The position numbers and the translations under genes are program-made. The notes beneath the pieces were generated by a model, which had not been told where the DNA came from, did no database searches, and was given only the letters and a program-made list of their open reading frames with translations. Source: an uncultured Oscillospiraceae bacterium (GTDB lineage: Bacteria; Bacillota; Clostridia; Oscillospirales; Ruminococcaceae). From it: DNA of 64,000 nucleotides. The stretch's first letter is position 1. Each line of letters opens with the position of its first letter. Where the stretch lies: positions 42,846 to 106,845 of the forward strand of contig CANNTZ010000001.1 in the NCBI GenBank assembly GCA_947522735.1. The letters run 5' to 3'. Below, piece after piece: positions 1-9,753 of this stretch.

Positions 1-692
1 TGATGCTGATAAATTCCCGCTTGCAGGGCTCTTATGTATTTTCCTGCGGCAAAAACATGGGCGCGTTCAAGGCCGTCGGCTTCCCGGAGGACGTCGGCCG
101 CTTCTACCGCCTCGACGAATACGAGGCGTACTCCTGGACCGCACACGGACGCTATCCGACCAACACTCCCGGCTGGTGGGGCGGCGCACACCCATTTGCA
201 CTGCTGGAGCTCTCCGTCGTCCACAACGGCGAGATATCCTCCTACGACGCCAACCGGCGCTACATAGAGATGTTCGGCTACAAATGCACCCTCCAGACCG
301 ACACCGAGGTCATAACCTACATCGCCGACTATCTGCTACGGCGTCAGGGCTTGTCGCTTGAGGAGATGGCGTCGGTCATCGCCGCGCCGTTCTGGAGCAC
401 GATAAGCGTCAAGGCTCCCGCGGCTGCGGCGCAGCTTGCGTATCTGCGCACCGTGTTCCCCAGCCTGCTGATAACCGGTCCGTTCTCCATCGTCCTTGGC
501 TTCACAGGCGGACTTATGGCGCTGGGCGACCGGCTCAAGCTGCGCTCAATGGTCGTCGCCGAAAAGGACGACCGCGTCTTTATCGCGAGCGAGGAGGCGG
601 CGATACGCGCCATGGAGCCTGACGCCGTGGGGCTCTTTGCGCCGTCCGGCGGCGAGCCCGTTATTGTCAGAGTAAAGGAGGGCTCGTACTGA
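1..692 (+). CDS. Glutamate synthase domain 1 (class II glutamine amidotransferase), 5' truncated
   Basis: C-terminal ~230 residues of the glutaminase (GATase II) part of a split glutamate synthase, which releases ammonia from glutamine for the FMN domain encoded next door. The family motif RYPTNTPGWWGGAHPF is followed by VVHNGEISSYDANRRY and TDTEVITYIADYL, as in the GltB amidotransferase domain. The N-terminal catalytic cysteine lies outside the window, so the true start cannot be seen; the reading frame is open from the first complete codon at position 3. Its stop overlaps the next ATG by one base (TGATG at 690-694), implying translational coupling. The partial state is due to the window edge, not to decay. 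Confidence 0.9.
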   Translation, partial: MLINSRLQGSYVFSCGKNMGAFKAVGFPEDVGRFYRLDEYEAYSWTAHGRYPTNTPGWWGGAHPFALLELSVVHNGEISSYDANRRYIEMFGYKCTLQTDTEVITYIADYLLRRQGLSLEEMASVIAAPFWSTISVKAPAAAAQLAYLRTVFPSLLITGPFSIVLGFTGGLMALGDRLKLRSMVVAEKDDRVFIASEEAAIRAMEPDAVGLFAPSGGEPVIVRVKEGSY

Positions 693-2197
693 TGTCCCTT
701 TCATATATATTCCCGGAGTTCGAGGTTGTCCGCCGCGACGACCGCTGCACAAAATGCCGCATCTGCGAGAAGCAGTGTGCCTGCGGCGTACACAGCTACG
801 ACGAAAAGGGAAAAATCATGCTCAGCGACGAGGCGAGGTGCGTGGACTGCCAGCGCTGCGTCTCCTTCTGCCCCGCCCATGCGCTCAAAATCGTCAAAAA
901 CGACTGCGCCTTCCGTGAAAACGCCAACTGGCGCTGCGACACTATAAAGGAAATCTTCAAGCAGGCGTCCAGCGGCGGCGTGCTGCTCTCCTCGATGGGC
1001 AACCCGAGGCCGCTGCCGGTCTATTGGGACCGCATACTCCTTGACGCCTCGCAGGTGACCAATCCTCCCATCGACCCGTTGCGCGAGCCGATGGAGACCA
1101 GAGTGTTCCTTGGCCGCAAGCCCTCCAAAATCCGCCGCGACGCCTGCGGCAGGATCGTCACCGACCTGCCGCCGCAGCTTGAGCTTTCCATGCCTGTGCT
1201 GTTTTCGGCGATGAGCTACGGCTCGATAAGCTACAACGCGCACGAGAGCCTTGCCCGTGCCGCAAGGGAGCTCGGCATACTCTACAACACCGGCGAGGGC
1301 GGACTGCACGAGGACTTCTACCGCTTCGGCGAAAACACTGTCGTTCAGGTCGCGTCCGGGCGCTTCGGCGTCCACGAGGCTTATCTCAACGCCGGAGCCG
1401 CAATCGAGATAAAGATGGGACAGGGCGCGAAGCCCGGCATCGGCGGCCACCTGCCCGGAGCAAAGATAGTCGGCGATATCTCCAAAACCCGCATGATACC
1501 CGAGGGCTCCGACGCCATCTCACCCGCACCGCACCACGACATCTATTCCATCGAGGATCTCCGCCAGCTCGTCTATTCCATAAAGGAGACTACACAGGAC
1601 CGCAAGCCGGTAATCGTCAAGGTTGCCGCCGTACACAACATCGCCGCCATTGCGAGCGGCATCGCCCGCAGCGGCGCTGATATCATCGCAATTGACGGCC
1701 TCCGCGGCGGCACCGGAGCCGCGCCCACCCGCATCCGGGACAACGTCGGCATACCGATAGAGCTGGCTCTCGCGGCGGTGGATCAGCGGCTGCGCGACGA
1801 GGGAATACGCAACAACGTCTCGCTCATCGCCGGCGGAAGCATCCGCTCGGCGTCTGATGTCGTCAAGGCGGTCGCGCTCGGCGCCGACGCCTGCTATATC
1901 GCGACTGCGGCGCTGCTTGCGCTCGGCTGTCACCTCTGCCGCACCTGCCAAAGCGGCAATTGCAGCTGGGGCATCGCCACCCAACGCCCGGAGCTGGTGC
2001 GCCGCCTCGACCCCAACGAGGGCGCCGCGCGTCTTGTCAACCTGCTGACCGCATGGCGGCACGAGATCAAGGAGATGATGGGTGGAATGGGCATCAACTC
2101 CATTGAGGCGCTGCGCGGGAACCGCCGTATGCTGCGCGGCATCGGCATGACCGAAAAGGAGCTGGAGATCCTTGGCATAGCCCATGCGGGAGAATGA
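692..2197 (+). CDS. gltB: Glutamate synthase FMN/FeS domain with N-terminal ferredoxin clusters
   Basis: Synthase domain that turns 2-oxoglutarate plus ammonia into glutamate on FMN. Residues 19-29 (CxxCxxCxxxC) and 50-60 (CxxCxxCxxxC) are two [4Fe-4S] ferredoxin motifs. The rest is the TIM-barrel GltS domain: FSAMSYGSIS, QGAKPGIGGHLPG, SPAPHHDIYS, then IDGLRGGTGAAP. A cysteine cluster CHLCRTCQSGNC followed by SWGIATQ sits where GltB carries its [3Fe-4S] cluster. The 501-residue stand-alone form with its own ferredoxin module is the split type known from archaea and clostridia, where reduced ferredoxin or a separate subunit can be the electron donor. It lies between domain 1 and domain 3. No GltD-like flavoprotein is visible in the window. 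Confidence 0.93.
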   Translation: MSLSYIFPEFEVVRRDDRCTKCRICEKQCACGVHSYDEKGKIMLSDEARCVDCQRCVSFCPAHALKIVKNDCAFRENANWRCDTIKEIFKQASSGGVLLSSMGNPRPLPVYWDRILLDASQVTNPPIDPLREPMETRVFLGRKPSKIRRDACGRIVTDLPPQLELSMPVLFSAMSYGSISYNAHESLARAARELGILYNTGEGGLHEDFYRFGENTVVQVASGRFGVHEAYLNAGAAIEIKMGQGAKPGIGGHLPGAKIVGDISKTRMIPEGSDAISPAPHHDIYSIEDLRQLVYSIKETTQDRKPVIVKVAAVHNIAAIASGIARSGADIIAIDGLRGGTGAAPTRIRDNVGIPIELALAAVDQRLRDEGIRNNVSLIAGGSIRSASDVVKAVALGADACYIATAALLALGCHLCRTCQSGNCSWGIATQRPELVRRLDPNEGAARLVNLLTAWRHEIKEMMGGMGINSIEALRGNRRMLRGIGMTEKELEILGIAHAGE

Positions 2198-2279
2198 CGG
2201 AAAAAGGCAGAAATTCATGAAAATTCTATTTTTTTACAAAAATACGGTAGAAATAATCCGAAAGGCGTGGTAAAATAAA

Positions 2280-2999
2280 TTGTTTATCAATGCAAGCAAC
2301 CTCGACTTTTCCGCGCTCAACCGCAGCATACGCAACGCCAACGGGAGCTGCCGCATTGGCGGCTGTCTGGGACAGCGCTTCATTGCGGCGGGAATGAGTG
2401 AAAAGTCCATCGAGATAGACGGTGTGCCCGGCAACGCGCTCGGCGCGTATCTCAGCGGCGCGCAGATAACCGTCAACGGAAACGCGCAGGACGCCGTGGG
2501 CGACACGATGAACGCCGGGCGGATAATCGTGCACGGGAGTGCCGGCGACGCCGCCGGCTACGCCATGCGCGGGGGCGAAATCTATATCAAGGGCAACGCA
2601 GGCTACCGTGCCGGAATACACATGAAGGAATACGGCGAGAAAAAGCCGGTTCTCGTTATCGGCGGCCACACCGGGAGCTTTCTCGGAGAATATCAGGCGG
2701 GCGGGCTTATAATTGTGCTCGGCCTGCACTCCGATCACCGTCCGATAGTCGGCAACTTTCCCGGCACCGGAATGCACGGCGGCAAGCTGGTGCTGCGCGG
2801 CGACGTATCGGCGGTACGCTTTCTCAATCAGGTCAAGCTGCGCCCCGCAACCGATGCCGATTTTGCCGAGATACATCCGTTCGTCGCGAATTTCTGTGCG
2901 TTTTTCGGCTACGACGCCGAATCGATGCTGCACGGAGACTACACCGTCGTCACACCGGACAGCAAAAATCCGTACAAGCAGATGTACGTTGCAAACTGA
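2280..2999 (+). CDS. Glutamate synthase domain 3 (GXGXG beta-helix protein)
   Basis: Stand-alone GXGXG domain of the split glutamate synthase. It is a right-handed beta-helix that packs against the FMN domain and is thought to be structural. Repeating G-x-x-x-G units are obvious: GNALGAYLSGAQ, GDTMNAGRIIVHG, GYAMRGGEIYIKGNAG. The N-terminus (MFINASNL) aligns with the usual start of the family, so I use the TTG at 2280 although no strong Shine-Dalgarno is present; an in-frame stop lies just upstream. An 82-bp gap separates it from domain 2, longer than the other gaps in this cluster and AT-rich, with no recognised signal. Glutamine synthetase follows 18 bp downstream. Confidence 0.9.
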   Translation: MFINASNLDFSALNRSIRNANGSCRIGGCLGQRFIAAGMSEKSIEIDGVPGNALGAYLSGAQITVNGNAQDAVGDTMNAGRIIVHGSAGDAAGYAMRGGEIYIKGNAGYRAGIHMKEYGEKKPVLVIGGHTGSFLGEYQAGGLIIVLGLHSDHRPIVGNFPGTGMHGGKLVLRGDVSAVRFLNQVKLRPATDADFAEIHPFVANFCAFFGYDAESMLHGDYTVVTPDSKNPYKQMYVAN

Positions 3000-3017
3000 A
3001 TTTGGGAGGACAGCGCC

Positions 3018-4226
3018 ATGAAGTATTCAAAGGAAGAGATCATGCAGTATGTCGCGGAGGAGGACGTCAAGTTCATCCGCATGGCGTTCTGCGATATCTA
3101 TGGCAGACAGAAGAATATCTCCATCATGCCGGGCGAGCTTGACCGGGCGTTTGAATACGGCATCGCCATCGACGCCTCCGCAATCCCCGGCTTTGGCGGC
3201 GAGGTTCATTCCGACATTCTGCTCCACCCGGATCCCTCGACGCTCGCGGTTCTTCCGTGGAGGCCGGAGCACGGACGCGTAGTGCGGATGTTCTGCTCGA
3301 TAACCCATCCGAACGGCGAGCCGTTCGAGGCGGATACCCGCTCGCTGCTCATCAGAGCCGTGGAGGCCGCAAAAAAGACCGGTATCTCCTTTGCCTTCGG
3401 TACAGAGATGGAGTTCTACCTGTTCACCCGCGACGAAAACGGCGCGCCGACCAGGATCCCCTACGACAACGCCGGTTACATGGACATCGCGCCGGACGAC
3501 AAGGGGGAGAACGTCCGCCGCGAGATATGCCTGACGCTCGAGCAGATGGGCATCCGGCCCGAAAGCTCCCACCACGAGGAGGGCCCCGGACAGAACGAGA
3601 TCGACTTTCGCTATTCCGACCCGCTGACCGCCGCGGACAACGCCGTCACCTTCCACGCCGCCGTCAACACCGTCGCCGCGCGCAACGGCCTTTTCGCCGA
3701 TTTCTCGCCCAAGCCGCTCGACTTCGAGGCTGGCAGCGGCATGCACATAAACATCTCGGCCAAAAGCGATGACCGTCGCGACGTCATGCCGCAGGTCATT
3801 GCAGGCATTCTTGACCACGTCTACGACATGACTGCGTTTCTCAACCCGACCATGGAATCCTATTTCCGCTTTGGCAGCAACAAGGCCCCGCGTTATATCT
3901 CCTGGTCGAGCGAGAACCGCTCGCAGCTCATCCGCATCCCCGCCGCGGAGGGCGAATACAGGCGCGCGGAGCTGCGCTCGCCCGATTTGCTCTGCAACCC
4001 GTATCTCGCGCTGACGCTGCTCATGTACGCCGGCCTCGACGGGATAATCAAGGGCACGCCGCTCCCCGCCCCGGCGGACATCAATCTCTACACCGCGCCG
4101 GACGAGGTGACAAGGCGTTTCCGCACGCTGCCCAGCGACCATCAGGAGGCAATGGCGGCTGCGCTCGAAAGCGGCTTCATAGCAAAAACGCTTCCTCGCT
4201 CGATAATACACGGCTACACCAGATGA
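3018..4226 (+). CDS. glnA: Glutamine synthetase (short type I)
   Basis: ATP-dependent glutamate + ammonia to glutamine, cytosolic, forming the GS-GOGAT cycle with the three upstream genes. Visible signatures: N-terminal beta-grasp segment ending DIYGRQKNISI, metal-ligand motif FGTEMEFYLF, GPGQNEIDFRY, GSGMHINIS, and the C-terminal block RAELRSPDLLCNPYLA. At 402 residues it is about 40 shorter than typical GlnA, mainly near the C-terminus; this compact form is often found beside ANTAR regulators in clostridia. Start ATG has GGGAGGA upstream (3003-3009). Confidence 0.93.
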   Translation: MKYSKEEIMQYVAEEDVKFIRMAFCDIYGRQKNISIMPGELDRAFEYGIAIDASAIPGFGGEVHSDILLHPDPSTLAVLPWRPEHGRVVRMFCSITHPNGEPFEADTRSLLIRAVEAAKKTGISFAFGTEMEFYLFTRDENGAPTRIPYDNAGYMDIAPDDKGENVRREICLTLEQMGIRPESSHHEEGPGQNEIDFRYSDPLTAADNAVTFHAAVNTVAARNGLFADFSPKPLDFEAGSGMHINISAKSDDRRDVMPQVIAGILDHVYDMTAFLNPTMESYFRFGSNKAPRYISWSSENRSQLIRIPAAEGEYRRAELRSPDLLCNPYLALTLLMYAGLDGIIKGTPLPAPADINLYTAPDEVTRRFRTLPSDHQEAMAAALESGFIAKTLPRSIIHGYTR

Positions 4227-4273
4227 CATGCACCGCGCGTCAAAAAAGCTATTGATTACAGGAGGGATGCGGA

Positions 4274-4858
4274 ATGGGTTCTGAACAGCGCCGTTACAGT
4301 CTGCTGCTGGCGTCGTCGGCGGAAAAATTCAACCGTGCCCTGCCCGCCATGCTCCCCGAAAGCCTCTATTCCCCCGTGACAGTCACGCCCTGCGTTGCGG
4401 ATGCACGCAGAAGGCTGCTGGAAAATAAATATGACATCGTCATCGTAAACACTCCGCTGCCCGACGACTTTGGTACTCGGCTGGCGCTGGACGTCTGCGA
4501 TTGCAGCGGCGCCGGCGTGCTGCTGCTGGTGAAAGCGGAGCATTATCCCGACATAAACGCGCGCGTATCGCCCAGCGGCGTGCTCGTCCTCTCCAAGCCG
4601 ACCACGCCGCAGCTCATCACCCAATCGCTGACGCTGCTTTGCGCGACGCGTGAGCGGCTGCGCCGGATGGAGGAAAAAACCGCGTCCATCGAGGAAAAAA
4701 TGGAGGATATCCGCGTGGTGAACCGCGCAAAGTGCCTGCTGATAGAGCAGCTCAGGATGACCGAGCCGGAGGCCCACCGCTATCTTGAAAAGCAGGCGAT
4801 GGATCGCTGCGTCACAAGGCGCGCCATAGCGGAAAATATAATTTCAACCTATAAATAA
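4274..4858 (+). CDS. ANTAR-domain response regulator (degenerate receiver)
   Basis: RNA-binding antiterminator of the ANTAR family, probably controlling nitrogen-assimilation transcripts. Residues ~8-115 form a receiver-like domain, but the position expected for the phosphoacceptor Asp is Asn59 (DIVIVNTPLPDD), so classical phosphorylation is unlikely. A coiled-coil linker (~RRMEEKTASIEEKMEDI) leads to the ANTAR helices at ~135-190 (NRAKCLLIEQLRMTEPEAH, YLEKQAMD, RAIAENII). It follows glnA by 47 bp. Stand-alone pseudo-receiver ANTAR proteins beside glutamine synthetase are a known clostridial arrangement. Its RNA targets (tandem hexaloop hairpins) would be expected in leaders of nitrogen genes; I did not identify one here, and the start of the operon is outside the window. 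Confidence 0.85.
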   Translation: MGSEQRRYSLLLASSAEKFNRALPAMLPESLYSPVTVTPCVADARRRLLENKYDIVIVNTPLPDDFGTRLALDVCDCSGAGVLLLVKAEHYPDINARVSPSGVLVLSKPTTPQLITQSLTLLCATRERLRRMEEKTASIEEKMEDIRVVNRAKCLLIEQLRMTEPEAHRYLEKQAMDRCVTRRAIAENIISTYK

Positions 4859-6508
<1,650 letters not shown>

Positions 6509-6560
6509 AAATCCGAAGAAAGGAGCTTTTGCCAGGGCGAAAGCAACGGTAAAACAAATT

Positions 6561-7358
6561 ATGAGATTCACAAAGATGCACGGCCTCGGAAACGACTACC
6601 TCTATGTATTCTCCGACGTCGAGCCCGCGGAGCCGGAAGCGCTTTCGATAAAGCTGTCCGACCGGCACTTCGGCGCGGGCTCCGACGGGATGATATGGAT
6701 CCTTCCCTCTGAGGCTGCCGATTTTAAGATGCGCATATTCAACGCCGACGGCAGCGAGGCGGAGATGTGCGGCAACGGCATCCGCTGCGTCGGAAAGTAC
6801 GTCTACGACAAGGGCCACACCCGCAAAACGCGGCTGACCGTCGAGACGCTCTCAGGCATAAAGTCGCTCGAGCTTGCCGTGGAAAACGACAGGGTGAAAA
6901 GCGTGACCGTCGGCATGGGTAAGGCTGTCGTTGGCGGCCGGGCAAATGTGGTTATCGACGGTGAAAAGGTGGAATACACTCCCGTCTCGATGGGCAATCC
7001 GCACGCCGTTGTGTTTACGGACGACGCCGCGCACGCGCCGCTGACCACACTTGGCGCAAAAATGGAGCGCGCGCCCGCCTTTCCCGGCGGCGTCAACGTC
7101 GAGTTTGTTCAGGTGCTCGCGCCGGACAGGCTGCGTATGCGTGTCTGGGAGCGCGGCAGCGGGATAACGATGGCATGCGGTACGGGTGCGTGCGCATCGG
7201 TTGCGGCGGCTGTGGCGGCGGGCCTCTGTAGATCCGGCGGCGCTGTCGAGGTTGTGCTTGACGGCGGCAGCCTCTACATCAGCGTGTCCCCGGAAAACGA
7301 CGTGACAATGACCGGCCCCGCAGAGACGATTTATGAAGGAGAGACTGTAGATGATTAG
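6561..7358 (+). CDS. dapF: Diaminopimelate epimerase
   Basis: Converts LL- to meso-diaminopimelate, the cell-wall and lysine precursor, by a two-cysteine acid/base mechanism. Both catalytic cysteines are in their family contexts: NADGSEAEMCGNGIRC and GSGITMACGTGACAS. The start FTKMHGLGNDYLYV is canonical. Length 265 is normal to slightly short. The last 8 bases overlap dapL, so the two are almost certainly co-translated. The pairing is logical: DapL produces the LL-isomer that DapF epimerises. Confidence 0.97.
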   Translation: MRFTKMHGLGNDYLYVFSDVEPAEPEALSIKLSDRHFGAGSDGMIWILPSEAADFKMRIFNADGSEAEMCGNGIRCVGKYVYDKGHTRKTRLTVETLSGIKSLELAVENDRVKSVTVGMGKAVVGGRANVVIDGEKVEYTPVSMGNPHAVVFTDDAAHAPLTTLGAKMERAPAFPGGVNVEFVQVLAPDRLRMRVWERGSGITMACGTGACASVAAAVAAGLCRSGGAVEVVLDGGSLYISVSPENDVTMTGPAETIYEGETVDD

Positions 7359-8538
7359 CCCGAATCTGCACTACGGCGAGCTGAAAAGCTCCTATCTGTT
7401 CCACAATATCTCGCTGAAGGTCGCCGCGTACAGCGGGACGCATCCGGACGCGCACCTGCTGCGGCTCGGGATCGGCGACGTGACGCTCCCGCTGTGCGAC
7501 GCGGTTATAAGGGCACTGCACTCGGCGGTGGACGACCAGTCGCGAAAGGAGACGTTCCACGGCTACATGCCGGAATGCGGCGCGGATTTCTTTCGCGAGG
7601 CCGTCCGGGGCTATTACGCCGAACGCGGCATACCGCTCGCTGCGGACGAGATATTCGTCTCGAGCGGCGCGAGCGACGAGCTGGGTGACATCCTCGACCT
7701 CTTCTCCTCCGACAACGCGGCGCTCATCATGGAGCCGGCATATCCCGCCTATGTGGACGCGAACGTCATCTCCGGGCACAGGGTGATCCATCTCCCCGCC
7801 TCGCGCGATAACGGCTTTGTGCCGTCGCCCGATCCGTCAATTCGCGCCGACCTCATATATATATGCTCGCCGAACAATCCCACCGGCGCGGTGTTCAGCC
7901 GCGAAATACTCTCCGAATGGGTGGAATATGCCAACGCAAACGGCGCGGTCATTCTCTTCGACGCCGCCTATGAGGCGTTCATAGAGGACACTGACGTCCC
8001 GCACAGCATCTTTGAGATAGCCGGAAGCCGCACCTGTGCCATCGAGATATGCTCCCTCTCCAAGACGGCGGGCTTCACCGGCACCCGCTGCGGCTACACC
8101 GTCATTCCAAGAACGCTTTCGCGCGGCGGCATGAGCTTCAACTCGATGTGGGTGCGCAACCGCACCACCAAAACCAACGGCGTCTCATATATCCTCCAGC
8201 GCGGCGGCGCGGCTGTGTTCTCGCCGGAGGGGCAGCGCGAGATAAAAGAGAGCATTGCCGTCTATAAGGCGAACGCCGCAGTGCTGATGGAAGCGCTAGA
8301 CGGCTGCGGGATATGGTATTGCGGCGGCAAAAACGCGCCGTATATCTGGATGGAGTGCCCGATGGGCATGGGAAGCTGGGAGCTGTTCGATTTTCTGCTC
8401 GCCGAAGCGCAGATCGTCGGCACTCCGGGCGAGGGCTTCGGCGCCTGCGGCGAGGGCTATTTCCGCCTTTCCACCTTCGGCGACCCAAGCGACACAAAAG
8501 AAGCCGCCAAACGCTTTACAAAGCTGTTCGGCGTGTGA
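7351..8538 (+). CDS. dapL: LL-diaminopimelate aminotransferase
   Basis: PLP-dependent fold type I aminotransferase making LL-DAP directly from tetrahydrodipicolinate with glutamate as amino donor, bypassing the acyl pathway. Visible: N-terminal YLFHNISLKVAAY and LGIGDVTLPL (DapL signature), SPNNPTG, and the PLP lysine in SLSKTAGFTGTRCGY. 395 residues is slightly shorter than the ~410 norm. ATG at 7351 overlaps dapF by 8 bp. A stem-loop follows at 8557-8587. With dapF it implies the aminotransferase variant of the lysine/DAP pathway; dapA, dapB and dapC-E homologues are not in the window. Confidence 0.95.
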   Translation: MISPNLHYGELKSSYLFHNISLKVAAYSGTHPDAHLLRLGIGDVTLPLCDAVIRALHSAVDDQSRKETFHGYMPECGADFFREAVRGYYAERGIPLAADEIFVSSGASDELGDILDLFSSDNAALIMEPAYPAYVDANVISGHRVIHLPASRDNGFVPSPDPSIRADLIYICSPNNPTGAVFSREILSEWVEYANANGAVILFDAAYEAFIEDTDVPHSIFEIAGSRTCAIEICSLSKTAGFTGTRCGYTVIPRTLSRGGMSFNSMWVRNRTTKTNGVSYILQRGGAAVFSPEGQREIKESIAVYKANAAVLMEALDGCGIWYCGGKNAPYIWMECPMGMGSWELFDFLLAEAQIVGTPGEGFGACGEGYFRLSTFGDPSDTKEAAKRFTKLFGV

Positions 8539-8556
8539 TATAATAATCTCATAAAA

Positions 8557-8587
8557 ATACTCTGGGCGGCTCCCTCGCCCGGAGTAT
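8557..8587 (+). terminator. Stem-loop after dapL
   Basis: Arms ATACTC (8557-8562) and GAGTAT (8582-8587) enclose a further GC pairing (GGGCG with CGCCC). The T-tract after it is weak, so termination efficiency is uncertain. Confidence 0.5.
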
Positions 8588-8658
8588 CATTGTAAATCCC
8601 CACAAAGCCTTTACACCGCCAACCGTTTACTATTTATCCATATCAAGGGGGTCAACGC

Positions 8659-9753
8659 ATGAGAGAAAAGGACAGAAAGCTCGTTCTCGAGGACGGGAGC
8701 GAATATGTCGGCTACGGCTTCGGCGGCAGCTCCGAGAGGGTGTGCGAGATCGTTTTCAACACGTCGATGGTAGGCTATCAGGAGGTCGTCTCCGACCCGT
8801 CCTACACCGATCAGGCAGTCGTCATGACCTATCCGCTTATAGGCAACTACGGCGTCACCGACGACGACTTCGAGTGCAAAAATCCGAGCATCGGCGGACT
8901 TGTCGTCTACGACTACAACGACATGCCCTCCAACTTTCGCTACACCAAGACACTCTCCGAGCTGCTTGAGGAAAACGGCATCCCCGGCATTTCCGGCGTC
9001 GATACCAGAAAGCTCACCCGCAGCATCCGCGACCTCGGCTCACGCCGCGCGCTGATAACCGCCGCGGACACTCCGGTCGAGCACGCGCTCGAAATTATCC
9101 GGAGCACGCCGGTGCCGCACGACGCGGTGCGACGCGTGAGCTGCAAAAAACGCTGGTATTCCCGCACCTCTAACCCACGCTTCAACGTCGTCGCGGTGGA
9201 TTGCGGGATAAAGCTCAACATCATCCGCTCACTCAACCGTTTTGGCTGCAACGTCACCGTCGTGCCCTATGACACGCCCGCAACGGAGATCGAATTTATG
9301 AAGCCGGACGGCGTGTTCCTCTCAAACGGTCCCGGCAACCCGGAGGATGTGACTCCGGTCATCGAGACGGTCCGGCGCCTTCGCGGCCGCTATCCCATCT
9401 TCGGCATCTGCCTCGGCCACCAGATAATCTCGCTTGCCTACGGCGCGCACACCTATAAGCTCAAGTTCGGCCACCGCGGCGGCAACCATCCCGTCATGAA
9501 CACGGACACCGGCAAAATCGAGATCACCTCGCAGAACCACAGCTATGCCGTGGACAAAGCAAGCGTAGAGGGCACAGGGCTTGCCGTAACCCACATAAAT
9601 CTGCTTGACGGCACCGTGGAGGGCATGAGGTGCGCCACCGACCGCGTGTTCAGCGTCCAGTACCACCCCGAGAGCGCGCCCGGCCCGCAGGACAGCAGCT
9701 ACCTGTTTGAGCAGTTTGTGCAGCAGATGAAGGAGGCGAAGGGCAATGCCTAA
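8659..9753 (+). CDS. carA: Carbamoyl-phosphate synthase small subunit
   Basis: Glutaminase subunit that delivers ammonia to CarB for carbamoyl phosphate, feeding arginine and pyrimidines. N-terminal domain ([31 protein letters not shown]) and C-terminal class I amidotransferase with nucleophile in [10 protein letters not shown] and the His-Glu pair in [10 protein letters not shown]. Length 364 is normal. ATG preceded by AAGGGGG at 8645-8651. The last 8 bp overlap carB. No PyrR-binding loop or arginine box was recognised upstream, so whether it is the pyrimidine or arginine copy cannot be said; closeness to pyrG slightly favours pyrimidines. Confidence 0.97.
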   Translation: MREKDRKLVLEDGSEYVGYGFGGSSERVCEIVFNTSMVGYQEVVSDPSYTDQAVVMTYPLIGNYGVTDDDFECKNPSIGGLVVYDYNDMPSNFRYTKTLSELLEENGIPGISGVDTRKLTRSIRDLGSRRALITAADTPVEHALEIIRSTPVPHDAVRRVSCKKRWYSRTSNPRFNVVAVDCGIKLNIIRSLNRFGCNVTVVPYDTPATEIEFMKPDGVFLSNGPGNPEDVTPVIETVRRLRGRYPIFGICLGHQIISLAYGAHTYKLKFGHRGGNHPVMNTDTGKIEITSQNHSYAVDKASVEGTGLAVTHINLLDGTVEGMRCATDRVFSVQYHPESAPGPQDSSYLFEQFVQQMKEAKGNA

